From: Draconibacterium halophilum
Lineage (GTDB): Bacteria; Bacteroidota; Bacteroidia; Bacteroidales; Prolixibacteraceae
Assembly (NCBI RefSeq): GCF_010448835.1
Contig: NZ_CP048409.1
Coordinates: 4,831,400-4,895,399, forward strand
DNA length: 64,000 nucleotides
Direction of reading: 5' to 3'
The translations under genes and the position numbers were made by a program. The notes beneath the pieces were generated by a model that searched no databases, was not told where the DNA came from, and saw only the letters and a list, made by a program, of their open reading frames with translations. Below, piece after piece: positions 45,568-54,126 of the stretch (positions are counted from its first letter, which is position 1; each line of letters opens with the position of its first letter).

Positions 45568-45586
45568 AAATTATTCAATAGTAATT

Positions 45587-46678
45587 TTATTCCTTATCCA
45601 TAATTTCGGTTTGCATACGCACCGAATCTTCGTGAATAAGCTGAAACAGTGTTTTTACAAACGTTTCGTTAACATCCATACCTTTCCCCAGCTTAACACG
45701 ATTATCCATTAATTGTGTCCAACGGTTAATTTGCAAGGCGGTTACATTATTATCGCGCTTATACTCACCAATCTGCCTAACAATCTGCACACGCGAAGCA
45801 AGTGTTTCCAGCAATTCAGCATCGATTGCATCAATTCGGTTACGCAACACATCCAATTGATTATCAAAATCAGGATTGCTTGCATTCTCGTAGCGAATAA
45901 CCAGCTTATCGAGCAATTTCCCCAGGTCGGCCGGCGTAAGTTGCTGCCCGGCATCACTCAATGCACACGAGGGATCGCGATGTGATTCAAGCATCAATCC
46001 TTCCATTCCCATATCGAATGCTTTTTGCGAGATTTCGAAAAGGTATTCGCGTGTTCCGGCAATATGGCTCGGATCGCAAATAACCGGTAAATTAGGAAGC
46101 AGACGCTTTAATTCAATAAAGGTTTTCCAGTTGGGGTAGTTACGGTATTTTGTTTCGCGGAATGGCGTAAATCCACGATGTATCCCCACAATGTTTTTAA
46201 TACCTGCCTGATGGATTCGCTCAACAGCTCCCATCCAAAGTTGTACATCAGGGTTCACCGGGTTTTTGATCATTACCACAGCATCTGAACCTTTCACCAC
46301 ATCGGCAATTTCCTGCACCACAAACGGGCTTGCCGTTGAGCGTGCTCCAATCCACAATACATCAAGACCGGCTTTTAAAGCCTCTTCAGTGTGCTGAGCA
46401 TTAGCAACTTCTGTTCCAACCGGCAAACCGGTTTCTTCTTTAACCTGTTGCAACCATTTTAAACCAATGGATCCAACTCCTTCAAATGATCCCGGACGTG
46501 TTCTGGGTTTCCAAACTCCACCACGAAAAACAAATACGCGTTTGTCTTTCGCCAGCAAACGGGCTGTTTCCATGGTCTGTTCTTCCGTTTCAAGACTACA
46601 TGGCCCTGAAATCAGCAGCGGATTGTCGATATTTGGCATCCACGCTTTAATCGGATTAATGTCTAATTTTAAAGTCAT
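45587..46678 (-). CDS. Bifunctional DAHP synthase / chorismate mutase
   Basis: A 363-residue fusion. Residues about 1-260 are a type I-beta DAHP synthase (LLISGPCSLETEEQ, VFRGGVWKPRTRPGSFEG, GTEVANAQH, IGARSTASPF, IGIHRGFTPF-like VGIHRGF, CDPSHIAGTREY). Residues about 275-360 are an AroQ chorismate mutase (LDVLRNRIDAIDAELLETLA, RVQIVRQIGEYKRDN). The first enzyme makes DAHP and the second converts chorismate to prephenate, the tyrA substrate; the mutase domain commonly also mediates feedback. It follows tyrA by 2 bp. Confidence 0.95.
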   Translation of the reverse strand: MTLKLDINPIKAWMPNIDNPLLISGPCSLETEEQTMETARLLAKDKRVFVFRGGVWKPRTRPGSFEGVGSIGLKWLQQVKEETGLPVGTEVANAQHTEEALKAGLDVLWIGARSTASPFVVQEIADVVKGSDAVVMIKNPVNPDVQLWMGAVERIHQAGIKNIVGIHRGFTPFRETKYRNYPNWKTFIELKRLLPNLPVICDPSHIAGTREYLFEISQKAFDMGMEGLMLESHRDPSCALSDAGQQLTPADLGKLLDKLVIRYENASNPDFDNQLDVLRNRIDAIDAELLETLASRVQIVRQIGEYKRDNNVTALQINRWTQLMDNRVKLGKGMDVNETFVKTLFQLIHEDSVRMQTEIMDKE

Positions 46679-46680
46679 GA

Positions 46681-47576
46681 TTATTTCGTATAAAGTTTTG
46701 TTAATTTCTCTTCATTCTTTCTGAAGTGTGGGTTCTCCCCACCAAGAATAGTCCTTATTTTGTTCGCATTTTTAATGAGAGCGAGCATTTTATCATCCTC
46801 CTCATTCTTCATACAGTCGCGAAATTCAATGAGATGTTTAATGTACACTTCCAGCGATTCAACAACGTATTCGCGATTTTGTTGAAAGATAGGGTGCCAC
46901 ATGGTGGCTGAACTCTTCGCCAAACGAACCGTTGAACGAAATCCTCCACTTGCCAGATCGAAAATAATTTTGCGATCTTCTTTTGCCTGAACAGCATTTG
47001 CCAGTGCATAAGCAGCGGCGTGAGGTAAATGCGAAACAAAAGCGGTACTATGATCCTGTTCGTCGGATGACATATATGCGATGTCCATTCCGAGCATTTG
47101 AAACAACTTTTCAATTAATGCAATATGCTGTGGCCCGGAATCTTCCTGATCGCACAAAATAGCAATTTTGCCTTTAAACAATCCTTCCAAAGCGGCTGTT
47201 GGTCCTGAGTCCTCAGTTCCCGACATCGGGTGCCCGGGAACAAAGTTGCGTCTTCGTTTATGATTCGCAACCAAATCAACAATTACCTTTTTAGTCGATC
47301 CCATATCGGCTACTGTTGTTCCACTTCCAATAAGGTCTAATACCCGAGGCAAGACTACAAGCTCTGAGTTTACTGGAATAGCAATTATAACCAGATCGGT
47401 ATCGCTCACGCCATCTTCAAGCGTCTCAATCCTGTCAACCAGTCCAATTTTCAATGCTTTTTTGGCATGGCTTTCATTGGCTTCAACTCCAATTAATTCG
47501 GTGGCAAAGCCCGATTTTCGCAAATCACGGGCAATCGACCCCCAATTAATCCAAGTCCTATTACTGTTGTCTTCAT
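46681..47576 (-). CDS. tyrA: Prephenate dehydrogenase, frameshifted in this sequence
   Basis: A 298-residue enzyme making 4-hydroxyphenylpyruvate for tyrosine. The true start is ATG 47576, giving MKTTVIGLGLIGG; a missing base in the G run of the Rossmann loop (47539-47543) then shifts into the frame SIARDLRKSGF. Restoring it gives the complete GLGLIGGS nucleotide motif, and 896+1 bases is a codon multiple. Downstream are IAIPVN, MGSTKK, GHPMSGTEDSG, SHLPHAAAYAL and the family's helical end. The open frame running on to 47703 is spurious: it crosses the attenuator. No ACT domain is present. Confidence 0.88.
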
Positions 47577-47613
47577 TTGTATATTCAGTTTTGTTTATTT
47601 CACTTTTAGTCAC

Positions 47614-47644
47614 AAAAAAAGGTCCCGAATTTTTCGAGACCTTT
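47614..47644 (-). terminator. Attenuator terminator ahead of tyrA
   Basis: On the minus strand: AAAGGTC, one mismatch, CGAA, a 3-nt loop, TTCG, mismatch, GACCTTT, then a run of T (plus strand stem halves 47618-47629 and 47633-47644, A run 47614-47620). It lies 31 bases past the leader-peptide stop and 38 bases before the tyrA start, so transcripts that reach tyrA must read through it. Confidence 0.75.
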
Positions 47645-47674
47645 CTGTAAAATATTTTTAATTTAGACAATACC

Positions 47675-47749
47675 CTACTTCCTGACCCCGTTTTCAGAAC
47701 CATAATAAAAATAAAAGTAGAAATAGTTATTGTTAAAATTCTTTGTCAT
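47675..47749 (-). CDS. Phe/Tyr-rich leader peptide of the aromatic operon
   Basis: A 24-codon frame starting ATG 47749 and ending TAG 47675. Codons 9-16 read Tyr-Phe-Tyr-Phe-Tyr-Phe-Tyr-Tyr and codon 5 is Phe, so 9 of 24 residues are the end products of the operon it precedes. A GAAGGA sequence abuts the start codon, and a TATATTTG promoter box lies 19 bp upstream. The terminator at 47614-47644 follows. Ribosome stalling on these codons when charged tRNA-Tyr or tRNA-Phe is scarce would be expected to prevent termination, as in pheA and pheST leaders of enterobacteria. I could not define the competing antiterminator pairing by eye. Confidence 0.75.
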   Translation of the reverse strand: MTKNFNNNYFYFYFYYGSENGVRK

Positions 47750-47767
47750 TCCTTCAATTTCTGTCAA

Positions 47768-47775
47768 CAAATATA
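47768..47775 (-). promoter_or_regulatory. TATATTTG promoter box of the aromatic operon
   Basis: Exact TAnnTTTG on the minus strand. Transcription would start near 47762, about 12 bases before the leader peptide start and well ahead of the terminator. Confidence 0.55.
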
Positions 47776-47843
47776 GAGATATATTTTAAAATTGGAACTT
47801 TTATCCTGCTTTTGCTCCGAATTTTAAACTGATCTGCAAAGAA

Positions 47844-50348
47844 TTATTTTTTAATTAACTTTTTAGTGACCACAGTTTGGCCATTTTGGCTCACTTTTAT
47901 AAGAAACATGCCACTTCCATATCCTGAAAGATTTATTTCCTCGGAATAGGTGCCAATAATACCTTGCTTTTGTGTTGCGTATATTTTTTGCCCAACAGCA
48001 TTATACATTTCAACTTGTATATGTGATTCGTTCTGAACAGCTGAAATCGTTACCGTAATGTTATCCGTAAACGGATTTGGATAAACATTAACTTCTCCCG
48101 GCGATAACAAGGTACGATCGGCAGATACCGGTATTTGAATTTCGAGGTTATCGATAGCCCATCCCCAACCTGTTGCGTATGGATCGGAATACAAACGGAA
48201 CTGGATTATTATGGTGTCGCCAGCGGAAAAATAGTCGTTATCTGTTAGTGTAATCGATCTATTAATGAACCATTCCACCGTGCCTGCTGTCTCGGAGTCC
48301 TGCTCGCCGGATGCAATTCCAGCATTGTAGTTTGTTCGCCATATCGATTCACTTGACGAATCATAGCCGTCAACCAATGGAAACCATTTTTCTCCTTTAT
48401 CCTTGCTAGCTTCAACAATAACATAGTCGTAAAAATCGCTGTCTCCAAAGCTTGATAATCCTCCACCAGGCTCAACCAGAACGACCTCATCAAAATTCAT
48501 AGTTCCATCCTCTTTTATTATAATTGGTTTTTTAAGGAAAGTTGAAAACTCCAGGTCTTCATTATCAATATTTGGTGCTTCATAAGGATGTAAACTATGT
48601 AATGCCCCATCATTAAAGTTCTTGGCAGTGTAAATATCAAAATCAGAAATAACAAAATCAGGTGTTTCCTGATTAAAGTTATTACTGTAGTAATTCACCG
48701 GATCAAATAAATCCTCAACTTTGAATGAGAAAAATGCCTTTCCTATTGCCGGTAGTCGTGCGCCATTCGGAATGGTTGCTGCATCAATGGCATAAATGGC
48801 ATAAGTAATCTCATCTCCATCGTTCAATGTATTCATATTAAACGGGAAATCCCCAATATAGCGATCGTCATAATCCCTGGTTAACGAGAATGATTCCTGA
48901 GCTTCTCCATTTAGAAAAAACTCCACAAAAGCTGTATCAATCCCAAGATTATCGCTGATATCAGCAGCAAGCTGCAGCTCTTCATCTATTGACAGAAAAT
49001 AATCAATTTCGTTATGAGCAATAACAGGTTGTTCGGTATCAATACCAACATGAATGGTATAAAACGCTGTTGGTGCCAATGCCGGATCGGTTCGCATACG
49101 ATTCATTGTATCCAACACCTCAATATAATAGGAGATTTTTTCTGTACCGTTTTCGGGAACAAAGATAGCCGAATACGTTCCGTCGCCCTGCGTATCAACC
49201 AGATCAAGTGTGTCAGAATGACTTTCAAATTCGTCTAATGAATAAATAACTTTTGGTGTGCCTGCTTTTACACCATAATCACTTTCAAACCATCCGCTAA
49301 AAACCAAAGGCTTTAGTTCTTCAATATCCTTAACCTGATCGAAACGAATAAATATGTTTCTCCAGCCAATGTCGTCCATAATACCGCGAGTTAAAGGTCC
49401 TGGATCGTGAATTGCTTCAGCTAAACCTACCGCATGAGTCATCAGCGAATTTTCATTTCCATTAGGATAAGTAGCATCGTTAAGATGATATACACTTGAA
49501 CCGTTGTCGAAAAAATCGGGTGCATAGAGTTTGGGGTTATTTCCTCTGTTACGTTCCTTTGCAATCGGACTATTTGCATACAGATTCTTTGATTGTAATG
49601 CACTAAAAAGTTCGGTACTTACATTCTCAAAAAACGATGTATCAACAAGTTGTTGCCCATCTTTCGAACCTTGTTCTACTAATAGATCAAATGAGGTTGC
49701 ATCGCCAAATTCGTAAAACGCATAAGACCCTAATCCATCTTGTTCATCAACAAAAAAGAAACCGGTAAACCCAAGCCCATGACCAATTTCATGCAAAACC
49801 ACCGAGACAAAATCATAAAGCGTGTCCGGACAATTCATATCGGTTCCAAAGTACCAATCATTTTTACTACTAAAATTGGCGACCATATCGTAACGGCTCT
49901 CACCATTCAGTTCTCTTTTTGCAATTTTTTCAGCTATGGCAACCGGATAATAACGGTCTGCAAAGGGTGCATCCTTAAAATTCTTATAATAGGTTTCAGG
50001 GCCACAGCTTCCTAAAACATTTTGTCCTAAATTAGCGCTCCAGGTAGCTTCCATCCGAATAGGAATTTCGGATTCTATTATGGTTTCCCAAATACCAACG
50101 GCATAAGCAAATGCCTCCTGTGCCTCGGGTGTAAAGCCGTTATAATCAACAACAATATCAGCTTTAGCCGCTCCTCCGGATTTTAATAAGAATTCGGCAG
50201 GTGGTTGAATGCGGGCCTTTTCAACTTTACCAGAGCCATAACATACCGGATGTGGTACTTTAATACTTTGATTGTAACCCTTCATTTGTGCGTTAGAGGA
50301 GAACACTATAAGAATCAACAAATTTAATAATGTGAAATACTTGCTCAT
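47844..50348 (-). CDS. T9SS-secreted zinc metallopeptidase-like protein 1
   Basis: An 834-residue exported protein with a signal peptide (YFTLLNLLILIVFSSNAQ). The catalytic domain has HEIGHGLGFTG at 186-196: two zinc His and the Glu are present, but the position of the third metzincin ligand is Gly. Ig-like or jelly-roll domains follow (about 350-740, with WGWAIDNLEI). The last 75 residues are a type A T9SS sorting domain (VYPNPFTDNITVTI...MFLIKVSQNG). It should be exported by the Por machinery and anchored or released. It is a paralogue of the upstream gene at 50620. Confidence 0.87.
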   Translation of the reverse strand: MSKYFTLLNLLILIVFSSNAQMKGYNQSIKVPHPVCYGSGKVEKARIQPPAEFLLKSGGAAKADIVVDYNGFTPEAQEAFAYAVGIWETIIESEIPIRMEATWSANLGQNVLGSCGPETYYKNFKDAPFADRYYPVAIAEKIAKRELNGESRYDMVANFSSKNDWYFGTDMNCPDTLYDFVSVVLHEIGHGLGFTGFFFVDEQDGLGSYAFYEFGDATSFDLLVEQGSKDGQQLVDTSFFENVSTELFSALQSKNLYANSPIAKERNRGNNPKLYAPDFFDNGSSVYHLNDATYPNGNENSLMTHAVGLAEAIHDPGPLTRGIMDDIGWRNIFIRFDQVKDIEELKPLVFSGWFESDYGVKAGTPKVIYSLDEFESHSDTLDLVDTQGDGTYSAIFVPENGTEKISYYIEVLDTMNRMRTDPALAPTAFYTIHVGIDTEQPVIAHNEIDYFLSIDEELQLAADISDNLGIDTAFVEFFLNGEAQESFSLTRDYDDRYIGDFPFNMNTLNDGDEITYAIYAIDAATIPNGARLPAIGKAFFSFKVEDLFDPVNYYSNNFNQETPDFVISDFDIYTAKNFNDGALHSLHPYEAPNIDNEDLEFSTFLKKPIIIKEDGTMNFDEVVLVEPGGGLSSFGDSDFYDYVIVEASKDKGEKWFPLVDGYDSSSESIWRTNYNAGIASGEQDSETAGTVEWFINRSITLTDNDYFSAGDTIIIQFRLYSDPYATGWGWAIDNLEIQIPVSADRTLLSPGEVNVYPNPFTDNITVTISAVQNESHIQVEMYNAVGQKIYATQKQGIIGTYSEEINLSGYGSGMFLIKVSQNGQTVVTKKLIKK

Positions 50349-50414
50349 TTTACTGTTTTAAGAACCTTTTTTAGCGCGGTAAATTTTCATATTAAAAAGA
50401 ACATGGACAACAAA

Positions 50415-50435
50415 AAGTTCAAATAAAATGAACTT
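50415..50435. repeat. Inverted repeat in the metallopeptidase 1 promoter region
   Basis: AAGTTCA (50415-50421), seven bases, TGAACTT (50429-50435), then T-rich sequence on the minus strand. It lies between the small-gene terminator and the 50348 start codon and could be an operator or a second weak terminator. Confidence 0.4.
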
Positions 50436-50440
50436 CACTC

Positions 50441-50470
50441 AAAAAAAATGCCGGAATTTTCATTCCGGCA
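50441..50470 (-). terminator. Terminator after the 37-residue gene
   Basis: Perfect stem TGCCGGAAT / ATTCCGGCA (plus-strand halves 50449-50457 and 50462-50470) with a 4-nt loop, followed on the minus strand by eight T. It separates the two metallopeptidase transcripts. Confidence 0.85.
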
Positions 50471-50501
50471 CTACCTAATTTAAGGTTGTAATACCAATCA
50501 T

Positions 50502-50615
50502 CTAATATTCTAACCTTTGCGCTTTTTTCTCATTTAGTAATCTGTACAACACCACTAACGATGTTACTAAACCTGCGAATGCTGCAATAAATGCGACCAT
50601 TAATAAAGTTTCCAT
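50502..50615 (-). CDS. 37-residue single-pass membrane protein
   Basis: A small frame, ATG 50615 to TAG 50502, starting four bases after the stop of the upstream metallopeptidase gene. It encodes METLLMVAFIAAFAGLVTSL followed by VVLYRLLNEKKAQRLEY: one hydrophobic helix (about 3-24) and a basic cytoplasmic tail obeying the positive-inside rule. The tight spacing and a strong terminator 32 bp downstream argue that it is a real gene translated with the protease. No family is known to me. It could modulate secretion or protease handling. Confidence 0.65.
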   Translation of the reverse strand: METLLMVAFIAAFAGLVTSLVVLYRLLNEKKAQRLEY

Positions 50616-50619
50616 AATT

Positions 50620-53067
50620 TTAATTTTTTATGATTTTTTGAGTAATTGTATTTAAATTATTATCTGATACACTTGCCATGTATACTCCGGGAGCAACATT
50701 TGGCAAATCAATTTTTATTTTTCCTGAGTACGATGCATCGTAAAGTGTTTCGCGATGCACTGTTTTTCCGTATAAATCGGTAATAATTACTTCCACATCG
50801 TTTGTAAGATCCGACTGGAATCCATCGATATAAATGCTGCTTTTAAATGGATTTGGATAAATAGTTACATTGTCGGCAGCCAACGCTTCATCAACTGCTG
50901 TGGTAACATTCTGTATTGACAGGTTATCAATAGCCCATCCCCATCCGGTAGTAGCTTTGTCAGATGCCAAACGAAAACGGAAAATTACAGTGTCTCCTGC
51001 TTCAAAACCGGTGTTGTCGGTTAGGTTAATCGTTTGTTTCAGGAACATATTTTCTGCTCCGGCTGCTTGCGACACCGCACTTTTCAACGAACCTGTAAAT
51101 TGCGAACTCCAAAGATCATCAACACTTGAGTCGTAACCATCGGTTACAGGCAACCAACTTTTCCCATTGTTTTTGCTTGCTTCAACAATTACAAAATCCC
51201 AAAACTGATCTTCGGTATAAACTGTTCCTTCCTCGCCCGGTTCAACTAAAACTACCTCATCGAAACTCATTAGACCATTTTCTTCAAGAACAATCGGATA
51301 TTTTAACTGGGCAAGCAGGTTGTATTTTTGATTATCAGAATTTGATTCAGGATATGGATTTACAGTGTGCAGGTTACCGCTTGTAAAACCTGCTGGTAAG
51401 GTTACTTCAAAATCAGAAATTTCGAAATCGGTATTTGGCGAATCAAAATTATTAAAGTAACCGGTCATAGGCTCTTCAGTCTCGAATACTGAAACGTTGT
51501 AATAGCCAGTGGCTGGCAGGCGACGCTTATTTTCGCGCGAAGTATTGTCAATTGCAAGAATGCGGTATTCAACTACATCGTCGTTGTATAATTGCGCTGA
51601 AAATTCAAGTTTACCGGCGTAATTAGATATACCTTCTTTTGTCAGAATAAATGCTTCCTGCTCCTGTCCGTTAATGCGGTACTCAACTTCAACTCTTGCA
51701 ATTCCTACGTTATCGGTAGCAACAGCGGCAAAATTTAAAACCGGGCTATCAGCGTTTACCATTTTCTCCGGATTATGCTGTAAAAGCGGTGGGTAATAAT
51801 CGGCTCCTACGCGGAAACTCAGTTTTTGCTCCGGTGCACGTTCAGGGTAACTGAATGCCACATTGCTGGTGGTTTTGGCATGATAGTAATATTGAATTTT
51901 GCCTTTTGCGTTGTTTAAAGGCAAATCTCCTTCAAACTGCTCCGTACTATTATTGTAGGCAAGATTAACCGTTTGCGATGTTGCAAAGTTATCTGTTGAG
52001 AACGTAATTTTTACAGAAGATTGATCGATGTCCATTTCTCCTCCAACTTCAACAAATACAGGATGTTTTTCGCATGGCTCTTCAAAATCTTTTATCTCGT
52101 ACCCATCGAAACTAACGGCTTTCCACCCCAATTGAGCCAGAACATCAATTGTTTTATCGCCCGGATAATGAATAGCTTCTCCTTTAAAAATAAAAGGCGA
52201 CATTAATGCATTAGCGTCTCCTGCGTCAAATCCACTCTCGTTATAATGATAAATACTTGTGCCTACATTCCAGTTCTGAGGGGCATATACTTTTACTGCT
52301 TCTGTGTTTCCCTGGTTTTTCAGTACGAGGTTATTCGAAAGCAATTGTTCTTTAAGTGTTGTTGACGGACGCGTATAAATATCTTCATCAGCAATTTGTT
52401 CGTTTAGCTGATTATAAATATAAACATCGTAAATACTCGGTGCGTTTGCGCTGTTATCGAAAGTTCCTTTGTTGTCTACGATATCGTAAAAGCCAACAAA
52501 TCCCAAACCATGTATCAATTCGTGCAACACAATGGTTACAAAATCGTACTCGTTTGAGGGACAATTGCCGTTGATTCCATAATACCAATCTATCGAGCTG
52601 TTAAACGAGCAATCGATATCGGCTTCAGTTCCGTTCAAATTATTTTGGGAAAGTTTCTCTGCCAATGCAACAGGATAGTATACATTACTTAAACGTGCAC
52701 CGTTAAAGTTGCGATACATACTTTCCGGAGCACAACTTGCCAATACGTTGGTTCCCATTCCTTTCCATGTAGCTCGCACCTTTACCGGCACGGGCGACGA
52801 AATTAGATTTTCGTAAATGGAAACAGCATACAAAAAAGCTGGTTTCGCATTTTCAGGAAAGTTTACAAACTCAACCTGGAAATCGGAATTTAATACCGAT
52901 CCGGATTTTAAGTTTGATTGATGGGGTGCAATAAATGATTTCTTACTGTCTTCTGAAGCAATATTGATCGGGGCATTGATCTTTGTGATCTTATCCTGAT
53001 CCGATTGCTCAGCCCTGGCATAAAAAGCGCCAACTAATACCAGGGCGGTAATAAATAAATGTCTCAT
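50620..53067 (-). CDS. T9SS-secreted zinc metallopeptidase-like protein 2
   Basis: An 815-residue paralogue of the 47844 gene with the same architecture: signal peptide (FITALVLVGAFYARA), a catalytic domain with HELIHGLGFVG at 182-192 (again Gly at the third metzincin ligand position), middle beta domains with TTGWGWAIDNLSI, and a C-terminal T9SS type A domain (IYPNPFKSSIYIDG...VYMASVSDNN). Many segments are nearly identical in spacing (YYPVALAEKLS, SSIDWYYGINGNCPSNEYDF), so this is a tandem duplication. It is cotranscribed with the 37-residue gene. Confidence 0.87.
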   Translation of the reverse strand: MRHLFITALVLVGAFYARAEQSDQDKITKINAPINIASEDSKKSFIAPHQSNLKSGSVLNSDFQVEFVNFPENAKPAFLYAVSIYENLISSPVPVKVRATWKGMGTNVLASCAPESMYRNFNGARLSNVYYPVALAEKLSQNNLNGTEADIDCSFNSSIDWYYGINGNCPSNEYDFVTIVLHELIHGLGFVGFYDIVDNKGTFDNSANAPSIYDVYIYNQLNEQIADEDIYTRPSTTLKEQLLSNNLVLKNQGNTEAVKVYAPQNWNVGTSIYHYNESGFDAGDANALMSPFIFKGEAIHYPGDKTIDVLAQLGWKAVSFDGYEIKDFEEPCEKHPVFVEVGGEMDIDQSSVKITFSTDNFATSQTVNLAYNNSTEQFEGDLPLNNAKGKIQYYYHAKTTSNVAFSYPERAPEQKLSFRVGADYYPPLLQHNPEKMVNADSPVLNFAAVATDNVGIARVEVEYRINGQEQEAFILTKEGISNYAGKLEFSAQLYNDDVVEYRILAIDNTSRENKRRLPATGYYNVSVFETEEPMTGYFNNFDSPNTDFEISDFEVTLPAGFTSGNLHTVNPYPESNSDNQKYNLLAQLKYPIVLEENGLMSFDEVVLVEPGEEGTVYTEDQFWDFVIVEASKNNGKSWLPVTDGYDSSVDDLWSSQFTGSLKSAVSQAAGAENMFLKQTINLTDNTGFEAGDTVIFRFRLASDKATTGWGWAIDNLSIQNVTTAVDEALAADNVTIYPNPFKSSIYIDGFQSDLTNDVEVIITDLYGKTVHRETLYDASYSGKIKIDLPNVAPGVYMASVSDNNLNTITQKIIKN

Positions 53068-54126
53068 TACAATTTAAATTAGGGTTTGTAAAAATTGTCA
53101 TGCCAAAATCTCAATATGCGCAAAGGTTTTTCGGCATGTTTTAGGAAACTTACGCTGCGGTGTACCTGTTTCAATTGGGTTTGTATTGATTGAAACAGTG
53201 GGTTTGCATTGCCCGCGTTGCTTATTCCCTAAGACTTTTTTTCAGTAAACAAAGAACTTAATCTTCTTGGAAAACGACTTCTGTATTTTTGTATTAATTC
53301 TGTAAAATCTACATTACAAATATCCTGACATTTAATAGAATACTCTAATTATTATTGCTGATTAACCGGACGTTGATCGACCAAAAACTTGCGGGTAAAA
53401 AACTGAGGATTTTAAAAAATCCTTAGATCGGAAAAAGAAATCGGGATGTTTTGCTGAGAAGAACGGTGCACTTTCCTTAGACGATTTATCCGGTTTATGC
53501 CCACAATGTTCTCCTACTTTTGCAGTCAGCCACTTACGATCGAAATCTTTTTTCCGCTCCTTATTGTTTCTGTTTTGAATCTTTGGTTCCTGATATGATT
53601 TATCGGGTTTGTTCTATAAATCATTGGGTTTGCTGAAACCTCAATCCCACACCAACAAGAATCGCTCAGTTGCGATCAGTAATTAAATCTTTTTTTTGAT
53701 AAAATCAGCGTCCTGAATAATTAAATGGTTTTGTCTCATTACAACTTAAATTAGGTTCTAACTTCTTAATTATAAATAATGAAACATTCGTTTGATTTCG
53801 GAAAAATAGTTTACAAAACGGATTGTTAGAGTAACGAAATTTTGAGAAAGTAATAATCCGATTTACACACATTTTTAGGAATGCAAAGCGGTGGGTTTGT
53901 TTACCTCCACAAATTATCCACCCTTAAACAAAGGTTTCTTAACGCAAAAAATTCAACTTTTGATTTAAAATTTGATGATCGATGTTGTGTTGAAAATCAA
54001 AAGCGCCAATCAAAGAACGGTTCTATATTTATGGGTTTGTGGGTGTAAATGTAGGAATTAATTTAAATAAACCAAATATTTTTTCATAAGTTTAGCTCGA
54101 TAGCAAAATTTAAGATTATCTTTTTT
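53068..54126. other. Gene-free 1.06 kb region with repeated words and an inverted repeat
   Basis: No plausible gene on either strand. Contents: a 23-bp near-identical direct repeat (53061-53083 and 53733-53755, one mismatch), whose first copy includes the start codon of the metallopeptidase gene; a perfect 10-bp inverted repeat CTGTTTCAAT / ATTGAAACAG (53166-53175, 53189-53198); a GGATTT-rich hairpin near 53397-53421; and GGGTTTG seven times (53082, 53177, 53200, 53605, 53626, 53893, 54033 on the plus strand). It must also hold the promoters of the metallopeptidase and GH32 genes. Confidence 0.6.

Noticed and set aside
47577..47703. Extra N-terminal domain on prephenate dehydrogenase
   Set aside because: It is an out-of-frame reading through the attenuator caused by one missing base; the true start is 47576.
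53088..53731. Degenerate insertion sequence in the gene-free kilobase
   Set aside because: I found flanking direct repeats but no terminal inverted repeats and no transposase remnants in any frame.
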